Positions 44,602 to 56,236 of a DNA stretch of 64,000 nucleotides are shown piece by piece. The stretch lies in the NCBI RefSeq assembly GCF_040712315.1, contig NC_134016.1, positions 620,001 through 684,000 of the forward strand, read 5' to 3'. A program made the position numbers and the translations under genes. The stretch is from Castanea sativa. Lineage: Eukaryota > Streptophyta > Magnoliopsida > Fagales > Fagaceae. The stretch's first letter is position 1. Each line of letters starts with the position of its first letter. The notes under the pieces are model-generated. The model was not told where the DNA came from. It was given only the letters and a program-made list of their open reading frames with translations, and made no database searches.

Positions 44602-45765
44602 AACCACACCTGAGAAAGAATGCCATATTTCAAACCAATTATGATTATATTTTGGATGGCAATAAGCATTCAAAATAAATTATTTGCATATTAATTTTAA
44701 TTTAAAGAAAAGCATATACATAATACATTCCTTTTCAAACAACTATCTTAGCAAGTTGTTGAAAAGGTGGGGAAAACAATTGTGTAGCATGGTTTTATTG
44801 CATTAGTTGCGGTTGGATAATGGATACAGTAGAAACTTGGGCTGACTTTGGTTAGAGACATTGGGCTTTGGCATTGCTGAAACTGGAATTAAACAGTACT
44901 GTACTATGTTTGCTTCGTGACCCGTACAACGTATCTTTCAGTCAACATTCTCTTTCTCTTGTTGTGGGGTTTCAACTTTCAAGTTCAAAGGCAACCAGCC
45001 AACCATCATTCAACATTCCCATATCTATAGTCTCTATACCAACCTTATTTTTGCTACCACCCAATAAGAACTAAGAAGATAGGGTTTATTCTAAAAGTAT
45101 ATACGTTTTAAAGGGAATGATACCCAAGGATATACTCTTTTTCTCTACAGTCTACATGTTCTTTTCAACACGAAAAGCTACAGATATATAGCCATATCTG
45201 AAACTAAATGAGCATGTTTTTGCTAAAGCTCTCAAGTTGAAGTGGTAACGTACTTGTATTGTGCAGGCATGGATATGTTTCTTGATGGTCTTCTAATCAG
45301 ATGCATATTTATATGAGCAATATTATTATGACATTATGGTTAGATGACCATCAACGAACACGTTCATGATATACTGCATGCAGTAATTATTAATTCTTCT
45401 CTTCTCCTTTCTTAACTTTCATTGTTTGCCCCTCAAAGGCTCAAACACTTTTACTTGGTGAGTATTAATTGTTCCTCAGACTTACATGGCCTTATTATGA
45501 TTGACGATGACCCTTCTATATCTTTATTTCTATATTTTGAAATTGATAACCACCCCCTTGATCAGGCCAAGCACACTCATAACCAATATCGTTGTAATTA
45601 AGAGCTATAGTATATTTAATATATACATTTTTATAGAGAGAATCCAAGTTTGAATCTCTTTTCTCTAATTGTTATAACTGTTATGTACATCATGTATTGA
45701 TATCCTGAATTCCCAAAAAAAAAAATCGTTTTAAATATTATATATATATATAGAGAGAGAGAGAG
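44602..45765. other. Intergenic
   Basis: No supported gene. A short open segment at 44868-45074 has no recognised similarity. A (TA)n(GA)n tract lies at 45739-45765. A B-box-like gtttgaatctc near 45649 followed by A10 at 45716 could be another decayed SINE. Confidence 0.45.
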
Positions 45766-46594
45766 GGGTTTAAGTTATACCTTTTTTGTACCGTAAATTT
45801 CTAATAGATCCAACGGTTGAAAAAACAGCATTAAATGACTTTTACTTTCCACCTTATTTACCTAAATAATAACAATTTTTCTCTATCCTTATTTATTACT
45901 TTCCATAGATCTCATATGGTGTTATTTAATGATGTCCCTTTCTTCTTACAATTGTTGGATATATTTTGGTTGGGGTTTTCAGTTTTCCTAATCTCCTAAT
46001 TCACGTACTCTTTTTAAAAAGAATAATTGATAGAAAACTTTATAGATATAAAATGATTATATAAATTAGTGTATTTAAAAATCATAATAACTCACCAAGA
46101 CCATGCATGTGTTGCTATAGAGGTGTCAGCCACAAATATAAAACAAAGCCTCATACAAAACATAACTCAAACTCATACTGACATTTCTACTCAAAACCAA
46201 TTAACTAAGTCTCGTAAATAGGAAAAAAAGAAATCTCAATAGAAAACTCATACCGACACTTCTTAATACTATAAGTTTTTTTTTTTTTTTTTAATTCGTA
46301 AAAAATAATCATTTTGTTTTTATCTTTTCTTCCTCTACCCAAATCACATTGAGAGAAAGAAGCAGATCTGCTCTCTAGAGAATTTTGTTTTATACTGGGT
46401 AAGCAAGAGAGAGATTGGGTAAGCAAGAGATAGAAATTAGGATAGAATTCATTTGTAATAAATAAGGAAGAGAAACATAAAAGATGCTGCATTAATTAGG
46501 TTGATTGGCTAATATATTTTTTTAGCCGTTAGATTTCCTACAAATTAAAAAAGGTGTAACATTTACAAAGTTACACTTGGTGTAATTTGAACCC
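45766..46594. mobile_element. TIR-flanked non-autonomous element (~830 bp)
   Basis: The left end GGGTTTAAGTTATACC and the complement of the right end GGGTTCAAATTACACC match at 12 of 16 positions. Inner blocks ACCTTTTTT and AATCTAACGG/AGATCCAACGG also pair. Both ends abut TA/GA microsatellites (TSD obscured). No transposase; superfamily not determined. Confidence 0.5.
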
Positions 46595-46733
46595 ATCTCA
46601 TATATATAAATATAAATTAAACACAAAGTTTGTGCACTCAAAATTTGTTCATGTTACCATCATACGAATACACCGGTATATTAACATTTTTCTTACTGCA
46701 ACTTATTTCTCAAAACTTATTGTTTACTTGGTC

Positions 46734-46938
46734 AACGTATGGATACAGCTGAAATGATTTTTCAACTGCGTCCAGCAGCTGTTAGTGAATCCCGTGCATT
46801 GTTTATGAGACCTACAAATATTTTTTTTTAGCAAAACTATAATTAAAAATGGGTCCCATGGCACTATTTACATATTTAAAAATTATTTTGCTACAGTGTT
46901 TTCAGTTTTTTGCAATAAGCGGTATTCAAATAGACTCT
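46734..46938 (-). mobile_element. MITE, copy A (inverted relative to copy B)
   Basis: Its complement reads ...TATTTGAATACCGCTTATTGC...CTGAAAACACTGTAGCAAAAT...AAATATGTAAATAGTGCC, the same order as copy B immediately to its right. The far end is GTATCCATAC-like. Confidence 0.55.
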
Positions 46939-46940
46939 TA

Positions 46941-47264
46941 TGGTCTGTTTGGATAGAACTTATTTTGCTGAAACTGAAAACACTGTAGCAAAATATTTTT
47001 TTAAATATGTGAATAGTGCCGTGAGACCTATTTTTAATGAAAAAGTTGTTGAAAAGTGAATTTTGTGGCTTCATAAACAGTACACAGTGCACTATTCACA
47101 GTTGAATTAGTCCACTATTGTGGTTACTGTTCATGCACAGTGCATGAACAGTAGCCTCTGCCTCCTGAAACGCGTGCCTAGAAAAAAAAAAAAAAAAAAA
47201 AGAAGAAGAGGAGGAAAACGCAATAGAGTAAACGCAATGCTGAATAATCTATATCCAAACGGAT
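46941..47264 (+). mobile_element. MITE, copy B
   Basis: Starts TGGTCTGTTTGGATA and ends ATATCCAAACGGAT, a short inverted pair. The interior has CTGAAAACACTGTAGCAAAAT, GTGAATAGTGCCGTG and several ACTGTTCATGCACAG-type inverted stretches. This type of repeat is common in dicots. Superfamily uncertain (hAT-like). Confidence 0.55.
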
Positions 47265-47635
47265 AATTAGTAAAAAACCCAGCTTAATTAGTCATATTTT
47301 ATGCGCTAAACTTAGTCAGAGAACTAGCTGACTTTGTATTGCATTTTGCATGCTTTTTGCTCAAAATTTTAGTTTACGTGAGGTCACGCTCAAAAAATGG
47401 TTTACACATTTTACTTAATGTGTTTCAATCGATTGTTCACGAGTCCCGTAATAATTAATTAGTTTACGGTTTACTTATTCTGATTCTCCAACTTTTTTTA
47501 ATAGTATTTTCAAAAAAAAAAAAGAAAAAAGAATCAGCTTATTTTATTTCCATAATTATAAATTAAGTGTTAAGACTCTGTAATATGCAATAAGTCAGAT
47601 TATAATGAACACCCAATTGGTACATCCTTAAGACA
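47265..47635. other. Intergenic, AT-rich
   Basis: Nothing recognised. Confidence 0.5.
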
Positions 47636-47642
47636 ACTAGAT

Positions 47643-48537
47643 CAAGGGGCGGAGCTACATTGCTGCCCCCCCCCCCCCCGCCCCCCCAAATTTTCTTTCT
47701 CCTACAACTATACTAGTAATAGAATATAGTCCTCCCAAAAAATTAGAACCGGCCCCCCAATTATTTTTAAGATTTCTAATTAGTCCAATGGATTTTTAGT
47801 TGGCCTCCTCAATTGTTCAAAACTTTATTACATGTTCACCCCAATTATTCCTAAGATTTATAGTTAGTCTAAAATATAATGACTAATAGTTGATCTTTTT
47901 CATTGTCCAAAAATTTTATAATTAATCCAATAGATAATAACTCACTCTCTAGCATCATTGACAACCCATTTCTCAACATGATTTCAATTTTTTTTTCATC
48001 TTTAGGTAACTACAGAGATTTGTTGTAGCTAATAGTGTCAGCTCATTGCCCCATTTTCTTTCTTCTCAATACAAAAACTCCTATCTCAACCAAAATTATT
48101 AATCTATTTTTTTCCTGGTGCAACATCATCTTCTTGACTCTTTAAAGAAGTGAATATGCAAGTGCATTTTCTTCTCTCTCTTTTACCAATCATCATTGTT
48201 ATTTTACCATTAATATTATTTTTGTTTTCTTTCTTCTGCCACTATGTGTGTGTTGATATGCATAAGGGTATTTAAGATTATTTTGTTCACATTTTTGTAT
48301 TGCTATCTTTATTCCATTAAAGATTGTTGGGCATAATTTTGATGTGAATTGCTCTTTTATTGGATTTTTTTTTTTGTATTTGTCTATAATAAACTATATA
48401 ATTTTTGTATGCTTATTGATATTTAAGAATATAACAATATATCAAAATTAATAATTTTGTATTCAATATGATCTATGGTTAATACATCAATACTACAATT
48501 CGGCCCCCCCAAGTAAAATTTTATGGCCACGCCCCTG
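47643..48537. mobile_element. Non-autonomous hAT-like element (~0.9 kb)
   Basis: Left end CAAGGGGCGGAGCTACATT, right end (complement) CAGGGGCGTGGCCATAAAA. The subterminal regions hold C-rich runs (C14 at 47666-47679; CCCCCCC near 48504). Flanks share ACTAGA (47636-47641 and 48538-48543; ACTAGATC/ACTAGACC), likely an 8-bp TSD with one change. AT-rich interior with no transposase. Confidence 0.6.
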
Positions 48538-48560
48538 ACTAGACCTTCTAATTAACTAAT

Positions 48561-48752
48561 TAATTATGCTAAAGTTTTTTTTTTATTTTTTATAAGATAG
48601 AAACTCTACTCTAGCCTAATTTATGTGTATATGTGTGTGAAAACTTCCTTCTAGAGACTTGAACCCCGGCCTTTATCCTCCATCCCACAAGCACTTATAC
48701 TTATAGAGTGACTATCGCACCAAAGATGTGCGGTGATAATTATGCTAAAGTT
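48561..48752 (-). mobile_element. tRNA-derived SINE with perfect 16-bp TSD
   Basis: The target duplication TAATTATGCTAAAGTT is exact at 48561-48576 and 48737-48752. Between them lies a ~160-bp element on the minus strand: A-box-like GTGCGATAGTCACTC near 48719, B-box GGTTCAAGTCTC near 48660, and an A-rich tail (T-run at 48577-48590 on +). Same family as 44449-44601. Confidence 0.88.
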
Positions 48753-49220
48753 GATACACAAGACTTTGATAGCAAAATTATATTTAGTTGCATGCCTTTT
48801 CAATTCAGATTACATTAAAGTGACATATTTAATGAGTACTGGCCTAGAAACATGTTTTGTCTTTATCAACCCATATTAACTAGTTTAAAAGTAATGGGCA
48901 ATCTCTTTTTGAATACTTTACTCTACGTATAGATGAGTTGGTGGACTATGCCATGACAAACAAAAATCGTAATTCCAAATGTTAATGCATGTTTCACTTT
49001 ATATTATATATCAATTACAATATGTGCTTGAATTTTTATTTTTTTAATAGAATTGTACAGCTTAGAAATTATTGCTAATCTTATATATAACTTTATATAT
49101 ATATATACACACACACACCCACATATATTTGAAAGTCTTTAAAATTACAATTTTATATATCTCACCTATTATATCAAAGCCTAATCCATTCAATCCAATA
49201 ATAATAATAATACATAAAAT

Positions 49221-49222
<2 letters not shown>
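48753..49222. other. Intergenic, AT-rich
   Basis: A (TA)n(CA)n stretch at 49094-49119; nothing else recognised. Confidence 0.5.

Positions 49223-49263
<41 letters not shown>
49223..49263. repeat. (TA)n microsatellite
   Basis: About 20 TA units. Confidence 0.95.
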
Positions 49264-49266
<3 letters not shown>

Positions 49267-49569
49267 TTTTTGTTTTTATTTTACCACAAAAAGTACATGC
49301 AGTTGGAATTTGGAAAGGAAAAAAAAAAAAAGGGAAAAAGAGTTTTAAATTACGTTCCTTGAATACGTGTGTTAAATTAAACTAGTGTGTAATTCTGTGC
49401 ATATGCATGGGTAAAATTTAAAAAAAACAATCACAATTATATTGTTCAAATTATAAATTTTTTTTAGAAGAGGTTGAAATTATATATGGTATTAACTTAC
49501 ATATCTTTTAAACCATAAATTTTTATAATATGTAATAGTTTCTAATTATATATATATGAACAAACCTCA
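49264..49569. other. Intergenic, AT-rich
   Basis: Nothing recognised beyond A-runs. Confidence 0.5.
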
Positions 49570-49729
49570 TGTACAGTACTTTAAGTACTGTTCCTTAAGT
49601 TCTTCTTTTAAAATTTTGTCATGTAGCTACTTATTAACTTAAAAAATACACTTCCATCCATGAGAAAAAAACCACATGGTAGAATCTTAAGAGAGGAACC
49701 TAAGAAATAACATTTAAGTAATGTACCTA
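49570..49729. mobile_element. MITE with ~55-bp imperfect inverted repeats
   Basis: The left arm (TGTACAGTACTTTAAGTACT...CATGTAG, 49570-49628) pairs with the complement of 49674-49729 (TAGGTACATTACTTAAATG...CATGTGG), with many substitutions. The TSD is unclear. Confidence 0.5.
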
Positions 49730-50109
49730 AGTCCTACTCTATACATATAGACTCTTGGGTTTTTGCACCCAATAATTCACTTGCAACAAAAATTAAAAAA
49801 ATTAAATGGACTTATGGCGCAAAATTGGACTCCAATTGAAATCTAATTTAAAATCTAATTAAATTTGAATTTGAATTTTTCGATTTTTATACATGATCAT
49901 TTGAGGACATATGTAAGTATATTTATGGTGTGAACCCCACTAGGCACCTAAATTTAGAAAACTTTTGGGACATATGACACATAATTAGACTCTAATTGTA
50001 AATTTTAATTAGACTTAATTTCTCTAAGTTTTGCCTATTAGTGTGTGTATATATATAATCTTAATTTTCAGCAGCCAATTTTACTATACTCTTTCTCAAT
50101 CCAAATAAG
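49730..50109. other. Intergenic with a diverged local repeat
   Basis: gacttatggcgcaaaattgg (49809) and gacatatgacacataattag (49969) begin two similar stretches 160 bp apart (...actc(c/t)aattg). No gene. Confidence 0.5.
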
Positions 50110-50350
50110 CCATAAATGGAGTCCAAATCTTCTGTCTCATTTTTCCTGCTCCACTCTATACTCCACCAATAAAAACTTGCCACGTATTTACCGCATTAAT
50201 TAAATAATACTATTAATTAATAACGGTAGCATTAATAAGTCAATTTATGATAGTATTTAATTAATGCGGTGAATACGTAGCAAGTTTTTATTGGTGGAGT
50301 ATAGAGTGGAGCAGGAAAAGTGAGACAGAAGATTTGGACTCCCATAAATG
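50110..50350. mobile_element. Hairpin MITE with 9-bp TSD
   Basis: Identical 9-bp flanks CCATAAATG at 50110-50118 and 50342-50350. The element (50119-50341, 223 bp) starts GAGTCCAAATCTTCTGTCTC and ends in its complement. The arms are ~95 bp and nearly perfect, with a ~30-bp centre. A 9-bp TSD with long TIRs fits Mutator-type MITEs. Confidence 0.92.
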
Positions 50351-50738
50351 ACGGTGATTTAATCACAAGAACATATCAATTAATGATGAATAGTTGAGCA
50401 TTGATTCTTCTAGCCAACCCTAGAGAAAGACGTTACAAAGACCATTAATTAGCCAATGTTGAACAAGTCACTTGCCCAGTCTCCCTTGGTCAAATGTAAT
50501 TATGGGTTTGGAATTTGAAATAACGCATACCCTTGGGAAATAAGACTCAATTCTTTTGGTAATCGATAGGTTCTCCAAAATAGCCCATGTCATCTCTTGG
50601 TCCTAAACCTCCCATGTTTCCAAGTTGGCCAAGATTTTAATTTGAATAGATCACCAAATTATATGGCTTTCCCAAAAATTATGTTTGATAGGGAAGTTAG
50701 GTTCATGAGCTATTTTTGGAAAACTGCAAGTTAAAAAA

Positions 50739-50739
<1 letters not shown>
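50351..50739. other. Intergenic
   Basis: Nothing recognised. Confidence 0.5.

Positions 50740-50830
<91 letters not shown>
50740..50830. repeat. Compound microsatellite (GT)n(TA)n(GA)n
   Basis: (GT)5, then ~18 TA, then ~22 AG units without interruption. Confidence 0.97.
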
Positions 50831-50835
<5 letters not shown>

Positions 50836-50974
50836 TTTAACTTAAGGTTGAGAGAAAATTAAGTGTGGGGTTTAGATTTATTTATCCTAACCCGATCCCT
50901 ATCAAGGAAACATTACTTCATTTGCCAGGTCCAATTGGTTCAACCAAAATAATTTTAGTCAAACTCACATCTTT

Positions 50975-51164
50975 AAATTAAAGGGTCAATTGTGGGTTTT
51001 AGTTAGCTCAACTGGTAAAGTCTCTGATTAGTTGAATAAGAGATGTAAAGTTTAATCCTCACCTACACCAAAAATTAGTTGGTGTTTTGGTCTGATAACA
51101 AAGAGCTATTATTATGAGCAAACGCCATAAGTTAAAATTATCTCAAAAAATTAAAGGGCCAATT
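50975..51164 (+). mobile_element. tRNA-derived SINE with 17-bp TSD
   Basis: The flanking repeats AAATTAAAGGGTCAATT (50975-50991) and AAATTAAAGGGCCAATT (51148-51164) differ at one base. The 156-bp element has an A-box-like TAGCTCAACTGGTAAAGT (51004-51021), a weak B-box (GTTTAATCC about 30 bp on) and ends CTCAAAAAA. It is a different family from the 48561 SINE. Confidence 0.88.
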
Positions 51165-51272
51165 CGAAGAAATGCAATCCAACCCATTGTAAATAAATAA
51201 ATAACCCAACACTTAACTTTTTTTTTTAAAGAAGAAACCCAACACTTAACTTAGTAGTAAAAAATCCTTCTC

Positions 51273-51301
<29 letters not shown>
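51273..51301. repeat. 29-bp poly-A run
   Basis: An uninterrupted run of A; possibly the tail of a retroposed fragment. Confidence 0.9.
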
Positions 51302-51304
<3 letters not shown>

Positions 51305-51319
51305 CAGGCTGGGACTGTG

Positions 51320-51510
51320 TTGTGAGAATTGAGCTCAAAGGCCAGCCCATCCCTAATTACAATTATAAACCCTAGCTATTAGTATTAGCTGCCTATATAT
51401 AAGGTGCTATTAAGGACACACAAATTCCCAAATCCACACCACCAGCAAAATAAATGAAATTAAATTTGGACTTTAATGTTGTAGAGGATTTTATAAGATT
51501 AAATGATTAA
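51320..51510 (+). promoter_or_regulatory. Promoter-like segment next to the element 2 insertion
   Basis: GCCAGCCCATCC, a telo-box AAACCCTAG (51367-51375), a TATA-like TATATATAAGG (51394-51404) and a CA-rich leader precede an ATG at 51454 that opens only 18 codons. This resembles the 5' end of a housekeeping-type plant gene whose body is absent; element 2 begins 110 bp further on. Confidence 0.3.
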
Positions 51511-51619
51511 TCCTTTAATCTAATTAAAAAGATTCTCTCGAGAAATAGTTTTGGGACACTGCATTTTGAACAAAGTTTATTGTCAAAGATGGTTCTCTTT
51601 AGTTTTATGGAGATTCTAG

Positions 51620-52312
51620 TGTGGGGAGTAAAAGGACCCAAGTGGGCATATGGGCCTTTGGACTGTAGCATGGAGGGCTGACCTGCTCCAGAATTAAACT
51701 TTACGAGTTGGCCCATACGCCGAGAGTCCGAGGATACAGCTGAGGGAGAGTTTCACCTCGAACAGATCCAAGAGAACTCAAAACTTCATTATGAAGGTCG
51801 AGGCACAACCTTGGAAAGACTGATGGTTAAAGGGGGACATCCTGTATCTTCTAGATGCACCAGTATTAAAGAAAATATCAAGAGCAAAGGCTGCCACCTC
51901 CGCATTAAAGGCTCTGCACCTATTTCCCTGGCCGTATTAATGAGGAGGTAACCCCTGAACAGTGAGGTGGAAACTTCTAGTCACTGTTCAAAAAGTATCA
52001 GGGAAGGAAGTATAAAAGGGAGGTAAAGGCCAAAAAGAGGGGGGATCGGGAACTAAGAAAGAAATTGAGAAATTGTAATCTTTAAGGAAGAAAGAGAAAT
52101 AATAAAAAAGTAGCCCTCGGCTCGAGTCCGAGGAGATCCATTTGCAATCATCGTTCGTTATTTACCTATATTTTTTTATAAAAGCCTGTTATCAAGCTCC
52201 CAGTACTTCAAACCTAGGTTTCAAGCCCACACTTTACAAATTTTATTGTTTAAGGCTCATTGGGCTTGAGCCCATGATTGTCTTTGGGTCCAGGTGCAAT
52301 TGTGCACTTACA
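51620..52312 (+). repeat. 5' LTR, element 2 (693 bp)
   Basis: TATAAAAGGG at 52011 is a good TATA-box candidate. The LTR differs clearly from element 1's LTR in the middle but shares both ends, so the two belong to related subfamilies. Confidence 0.93.
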
Positions 52313-52313
52313 A

Positions 52314-52332
52314 TTGGCGCCGTCTGTGGGGA
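52314..52332 (+). other. Primer binding site, element 2
   Basis: TTGGCGCCGTCTGTGGGGA, the same as in element 1. Confidence 0.8.
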
Positions 52333-52359
52333 ATCTAGTCTAGAAGGAGTGGGAATACT

Positions 52360-53706
52360 ATGGCAGGCTTGGGTTCTCACCATGCAGAGTCACAGGGATC
52401 ACAGCCGGAGGATCTTTTCGAGCGTCTTGAGCGTTGAAGGGATCGTGAGGGAAGCGTCCATATAGAATACCCCGGAGTTAGCCATACTCATGGTGGGGGC
52501 AGTACCACCCATGAGGATGGAGCCAAAGCCATGCAGAAGGAGATTAATCGTTTGAAGAGAAAGTTACGCCGCGCCAAATGCAGGCCTTCACCATCCTCAT
52601 CTAATCCTTCCTCAGAGGAGGAACGGGGAGGTAGCTACAGCTCAAGATCATGCTTACCCCCCAGTGCAATGTCCTCTAGTGAGGAGGATGACCAGCCAGC
52701 TCGTAGACGCAAGAAGGCTCCTTGTAGGGGCTTAGGGAACGATACTATGAGTCGGGCGCTGCACCAATTCTCCAAATCTCCGTTTTCACGGAGGATTGAG
52801 AAGGGGAGGCTTCCCAGGAGGTTTACTCAACCCACCTTTACCATTTACAATGGCCGGACTGATCCGGTGGAGCACGTGAGTCACTTTAACCAGAGGATGG
52901 CGGTGCACTCTCATAACGAGACCCTAATGTGTAAAGTTTTCCCCTCTAGCTTGGGACCTGTTGCTATAAGGTGGTTCAACGGCCTTAAATCGGGGTCTAT
53001 AGGTTCGTTTGGGGAGCTTACTAGGGCATTCGCTTCGCGGTTCATTACGTGTAGCAGAGTACCTCGGCCATTGGACTCGCTGTTATCCATGACCATGAGG
53101 GAAGGGGAGACATTGAAAGCATACTCCGACCGTTACTGGGAGATGTTTAATGAAATAGATGGCGACTTTGATGAGGTGGCGCTCAATACCTTTAAGGTGG
53201 GTTTTCCTACTGATCACGACTTGAGAAAGTCTTTGACCAAAAAGCCCGTCCGCAGCGTACGTCGTCTCATGGATCGTATTGACGATTACAAGAGGGTGGA
53301 GGAAGACCAACAGCAAGGAAAGGGTAAGGAGAAGGTTATCCCGCAGGAGAGAAGGGATTTCAGGTCGGACAGGTACCACACTAACAAGCCGAGGAGAGAT
53401 TACGTTGGGCAGTCCGACTCGGCAGCACCTCAGGCCGTGAGCATCATGTTCGAGAACCAAGACATCGCCTTGCTGGAGAAAGTTCATAAGGAGCCCTTCT
53501 TCAAATGGCCTGGTAAGATGTCAGGGGACCCTGCGAAGAGGAATCAGAACCTTTTTTGTCAATACCATCAGGATGCGGGCCACACTACCGAGAACTGTCG
53601 GACCCTTTGGAACCACTTGGAGCAGCTTGTCAATGAAGGAAAATTGAAGCAGCACTTGTGTCAACCTGGTGGACAGGGCAGTCAATCTGGTTCGAATAAT
53701 CAGTAG
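52360..53706 (+). pseudogene. Gag of element 2
   Basis: Starts ATG 52360, but TGA at 52435-52437 replaces an Arg codon (CGG in element 1). From there the frame is open to TAG 53704-53706, including the capsid domain (FTIYNGRTDPVEHVSHF), basic N-terminal segment and CQYHQDAGHTTENC finger (about 53558-53600). It ends early compared with element 1 because of an indel (AACAATTCATC in element 1 versus taggaacttcatc). Confidence 0.88.
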
Positions 53707-56236
53707 GAACTTCATCTCGGGCCGGCATTAGGAACAATAAATGTTATTTTTGCTGCACTGCAGACCGGCTCGGGTCCCCACGCAGTAGTGATGGTACACA
53801 TCCTCAGGCCGAGGAACCAGGCTGCAGGCTGAAGAGGTTGAAACTGACCTTACCCATCTTGGGATTTTCGGAGGAAGATAAGGTTGGTACCATTTAACCC
53901 CATGACGATGCTTTTGTGGTCACTCTTAGAATAGAGAGTTATGATGTGAAGAGAGTGATGATTGATCGGGCAGTGACATATCATGTACCCCGATTTATTT
54001 AAGGGGCTAAAGGCCGACGTTGGAAGATCTTACTCCTTATGACTCGCCACTCATAAGCTTCGAAGGAAGGGGCCGTTCGTGCCGAAGGGACAGATTCGTT
54101 TGCCCGTCCAATCCGGCTCGAAACGATTGAGGTGGATTTCATTGTGGTCGACACGTACTCCCTATATACAAACCATCCTCGCCAGGCCATGGCCGCATGC
54201 TCTGGAGCCGTCTCCTCTACCTTGCACGTTAAGGTTAAATTCCCCTCGGGAGAGTATGTCGAGGAAATCCTTCGGCAGCCAAATAGTGGCCGCAATGCAT
54301 ATCGGCCGCAAAGTGCTTTTGCCGTCAAAAGCTGAGTCATCAACTTTGCCCATCCAAGAGTCATAGCAATTAACAGCTCCGGATGCATCTGGAGCGATGA
54401 CAGGAGATGAGGCTGTTTGTAAGGAGTTAGAGAAGTTTGTAATAGCAGATGACCCAGAGAGGTTCTTCCAAGTTGGCATATGTTTGTCACACCAAGAGAA
54501 GGTGGAGTTGTTGGAATTTCTGAAGAACAATATAGATGTTTTTGCGTGGGACCCCTACGAGGCTCCAGGCATAGATTCGAGCTTCATCTGTCATCGTTTA
54601 AACGTCAATCCTGCCATTGTGCCGAGAAGGCAACCACCTCGGCGTTCTTCCAAAGAACATTCCGAAGCTGTAAAGCAAGAGGTGCTCAAACTCAAGAGGG
54701 ATGGAACTATTAAAGAAGTTTTTTACCCCGAATGGTTAGCGCATACGGTTGTGGTTAAAAAGAAGAATGGCACGTGGAGAGTATGTGTGGACTTCACAGA
54801 TTTGAACAAGGCCTACCCCAAGGATTCGTTCCCAATGCCACGTATTGATCAACTGGTGGATGCTACCATCGGACATCCTCGAATGAGTTTTCTGGACGCC
54901 TTCCAGGGTTACCATCAGATTCCCTTGGCGTTGGAAGACCAAGAGAAGACTGCTTTCATTACTCCAACCGGGAACTATCATTATAAGGTTATGCCATTTG
55001 GGTTGAAAAATGCTGGGGCTACTTACCAAAGAATGATGACCCGAATGTTCGATCAGCAACTGGGGAAGACCATTGAAGTATACGTGGATGATATAGTAGT
55101 GAAGAGTAAGACAATACCTTCACACATGAAAGATCTGGCCGACACCTTTCAGATGCTAAGAAAGTATAAGCTGCGCCTTAACGCCTCAAAGTGCTCTTTT
55201 GGCGTGGGGTCTGGAAAGTTCTTGGGATATATGATTACTCATAGAGGCATAGAGGTAAACCCAGCGCAGGTTAAGGCTATTTAGGATTTGCAGCCGCCTC
55301 GGAACCCAAAAGAGATCCAAAAATTGACCGGGATGATTGCCGCATTGAATAGGTTTATCTCTCGGTCAGCTGACCGATGCCGTCCTTTCTTTCGGTTGTT
55401 GAATAAGTGAAAAGGGTTTCAATGGACCGAGGACTGCGTGTTAGCTTTCCAACAGCTTAAGCAATATCTTTCTCGGCCACCCATTTTGTCTCGCCCCAAG
55501 GTGGACGAGGTTTTGTTCGCTTATCTGGCAGTGGCCGTCCACGCGGTGAGCCTAGCCCTTATAAGGAATGAAAGTGGGGTGCAAAGACCGGTCTACTACG
55601 TTAGTAAGTCTTTGAATGAGGCCGAGTTGCGTTATCTGCCCTTGGAAAAAGCGCTTCTGGCCGTAGTTCACGCCATGCGCAAACTTCCTCATTATTTCCA
55701 GTCTCATACTGTGGTGGTCCTGACCCAATTGCCTCTCAAGGCGGTGTTACGCAGTGCCGATTACTTTGGCAGGGTGGCAAAATGGGGAACCATTTTGGGA
55801 GCCTTTGATGTTAAATACAAGCCTCGCACCTCGGTGAAGGGCCAGGTCCTCGCTGATTTGGTGGCAGAGTTTACCGAACCATTGCTAGAAGAAGCTCCAA
55901 AAGAAGCACACATGGATGAAAAATCAGTTGGTGTGATCACAATTGCAATGCCTCCGATTTGGAAAGTGTATGTGGATGGGGCGGCTAATCAGAGAAGGTC
56001 TGATATTGGACTTGTTCTAATGTCCCTTGAGGGAATTGTCTTCGAATTCTTTGAGATTGGCATTCTCGGCTACTAACAATGAGGCCGAATATGAAGCAGT
56101 CTTAGTAGGCATGCAGATGGTACGTAGGATGGGTGGAAAGGAAATTCATGTGTTCTCGGACTCTCAGTTAGTGGTCGGCCAAGTGATGGGGACCATGGAG
56201 GCTAGAGACCCCAGAATGCAGGAATATATGGTCTAG
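53707..56236 (+). pseudogene. Protease-RT-RNase H-aRNase H of element 2
   Basis: The protease region is disrupted: the active-site block reads MIDRAV/SDIMYPDLF across a frame change near 53970. RT is open 54397-55281 with [36 protein letters not shown] and YVDD at about 55085, then TAG 55282 (Gln in element 1). A Trp codon is TGA at 55408. RNase H is open from 55438 (YLPLEKALLAVVHAM); archaeal-type RNase H VYVDGAANQRRS at about 55967 is frameshifted near 56045; TAG at 56234. Confidence 0.9.

Noticed and set aside
51004..51050. tRNA gene
   Set aside because: A-box-like start is present, but there is no cloverleaf and the unit has SINE structure with TSD and A-rich end.
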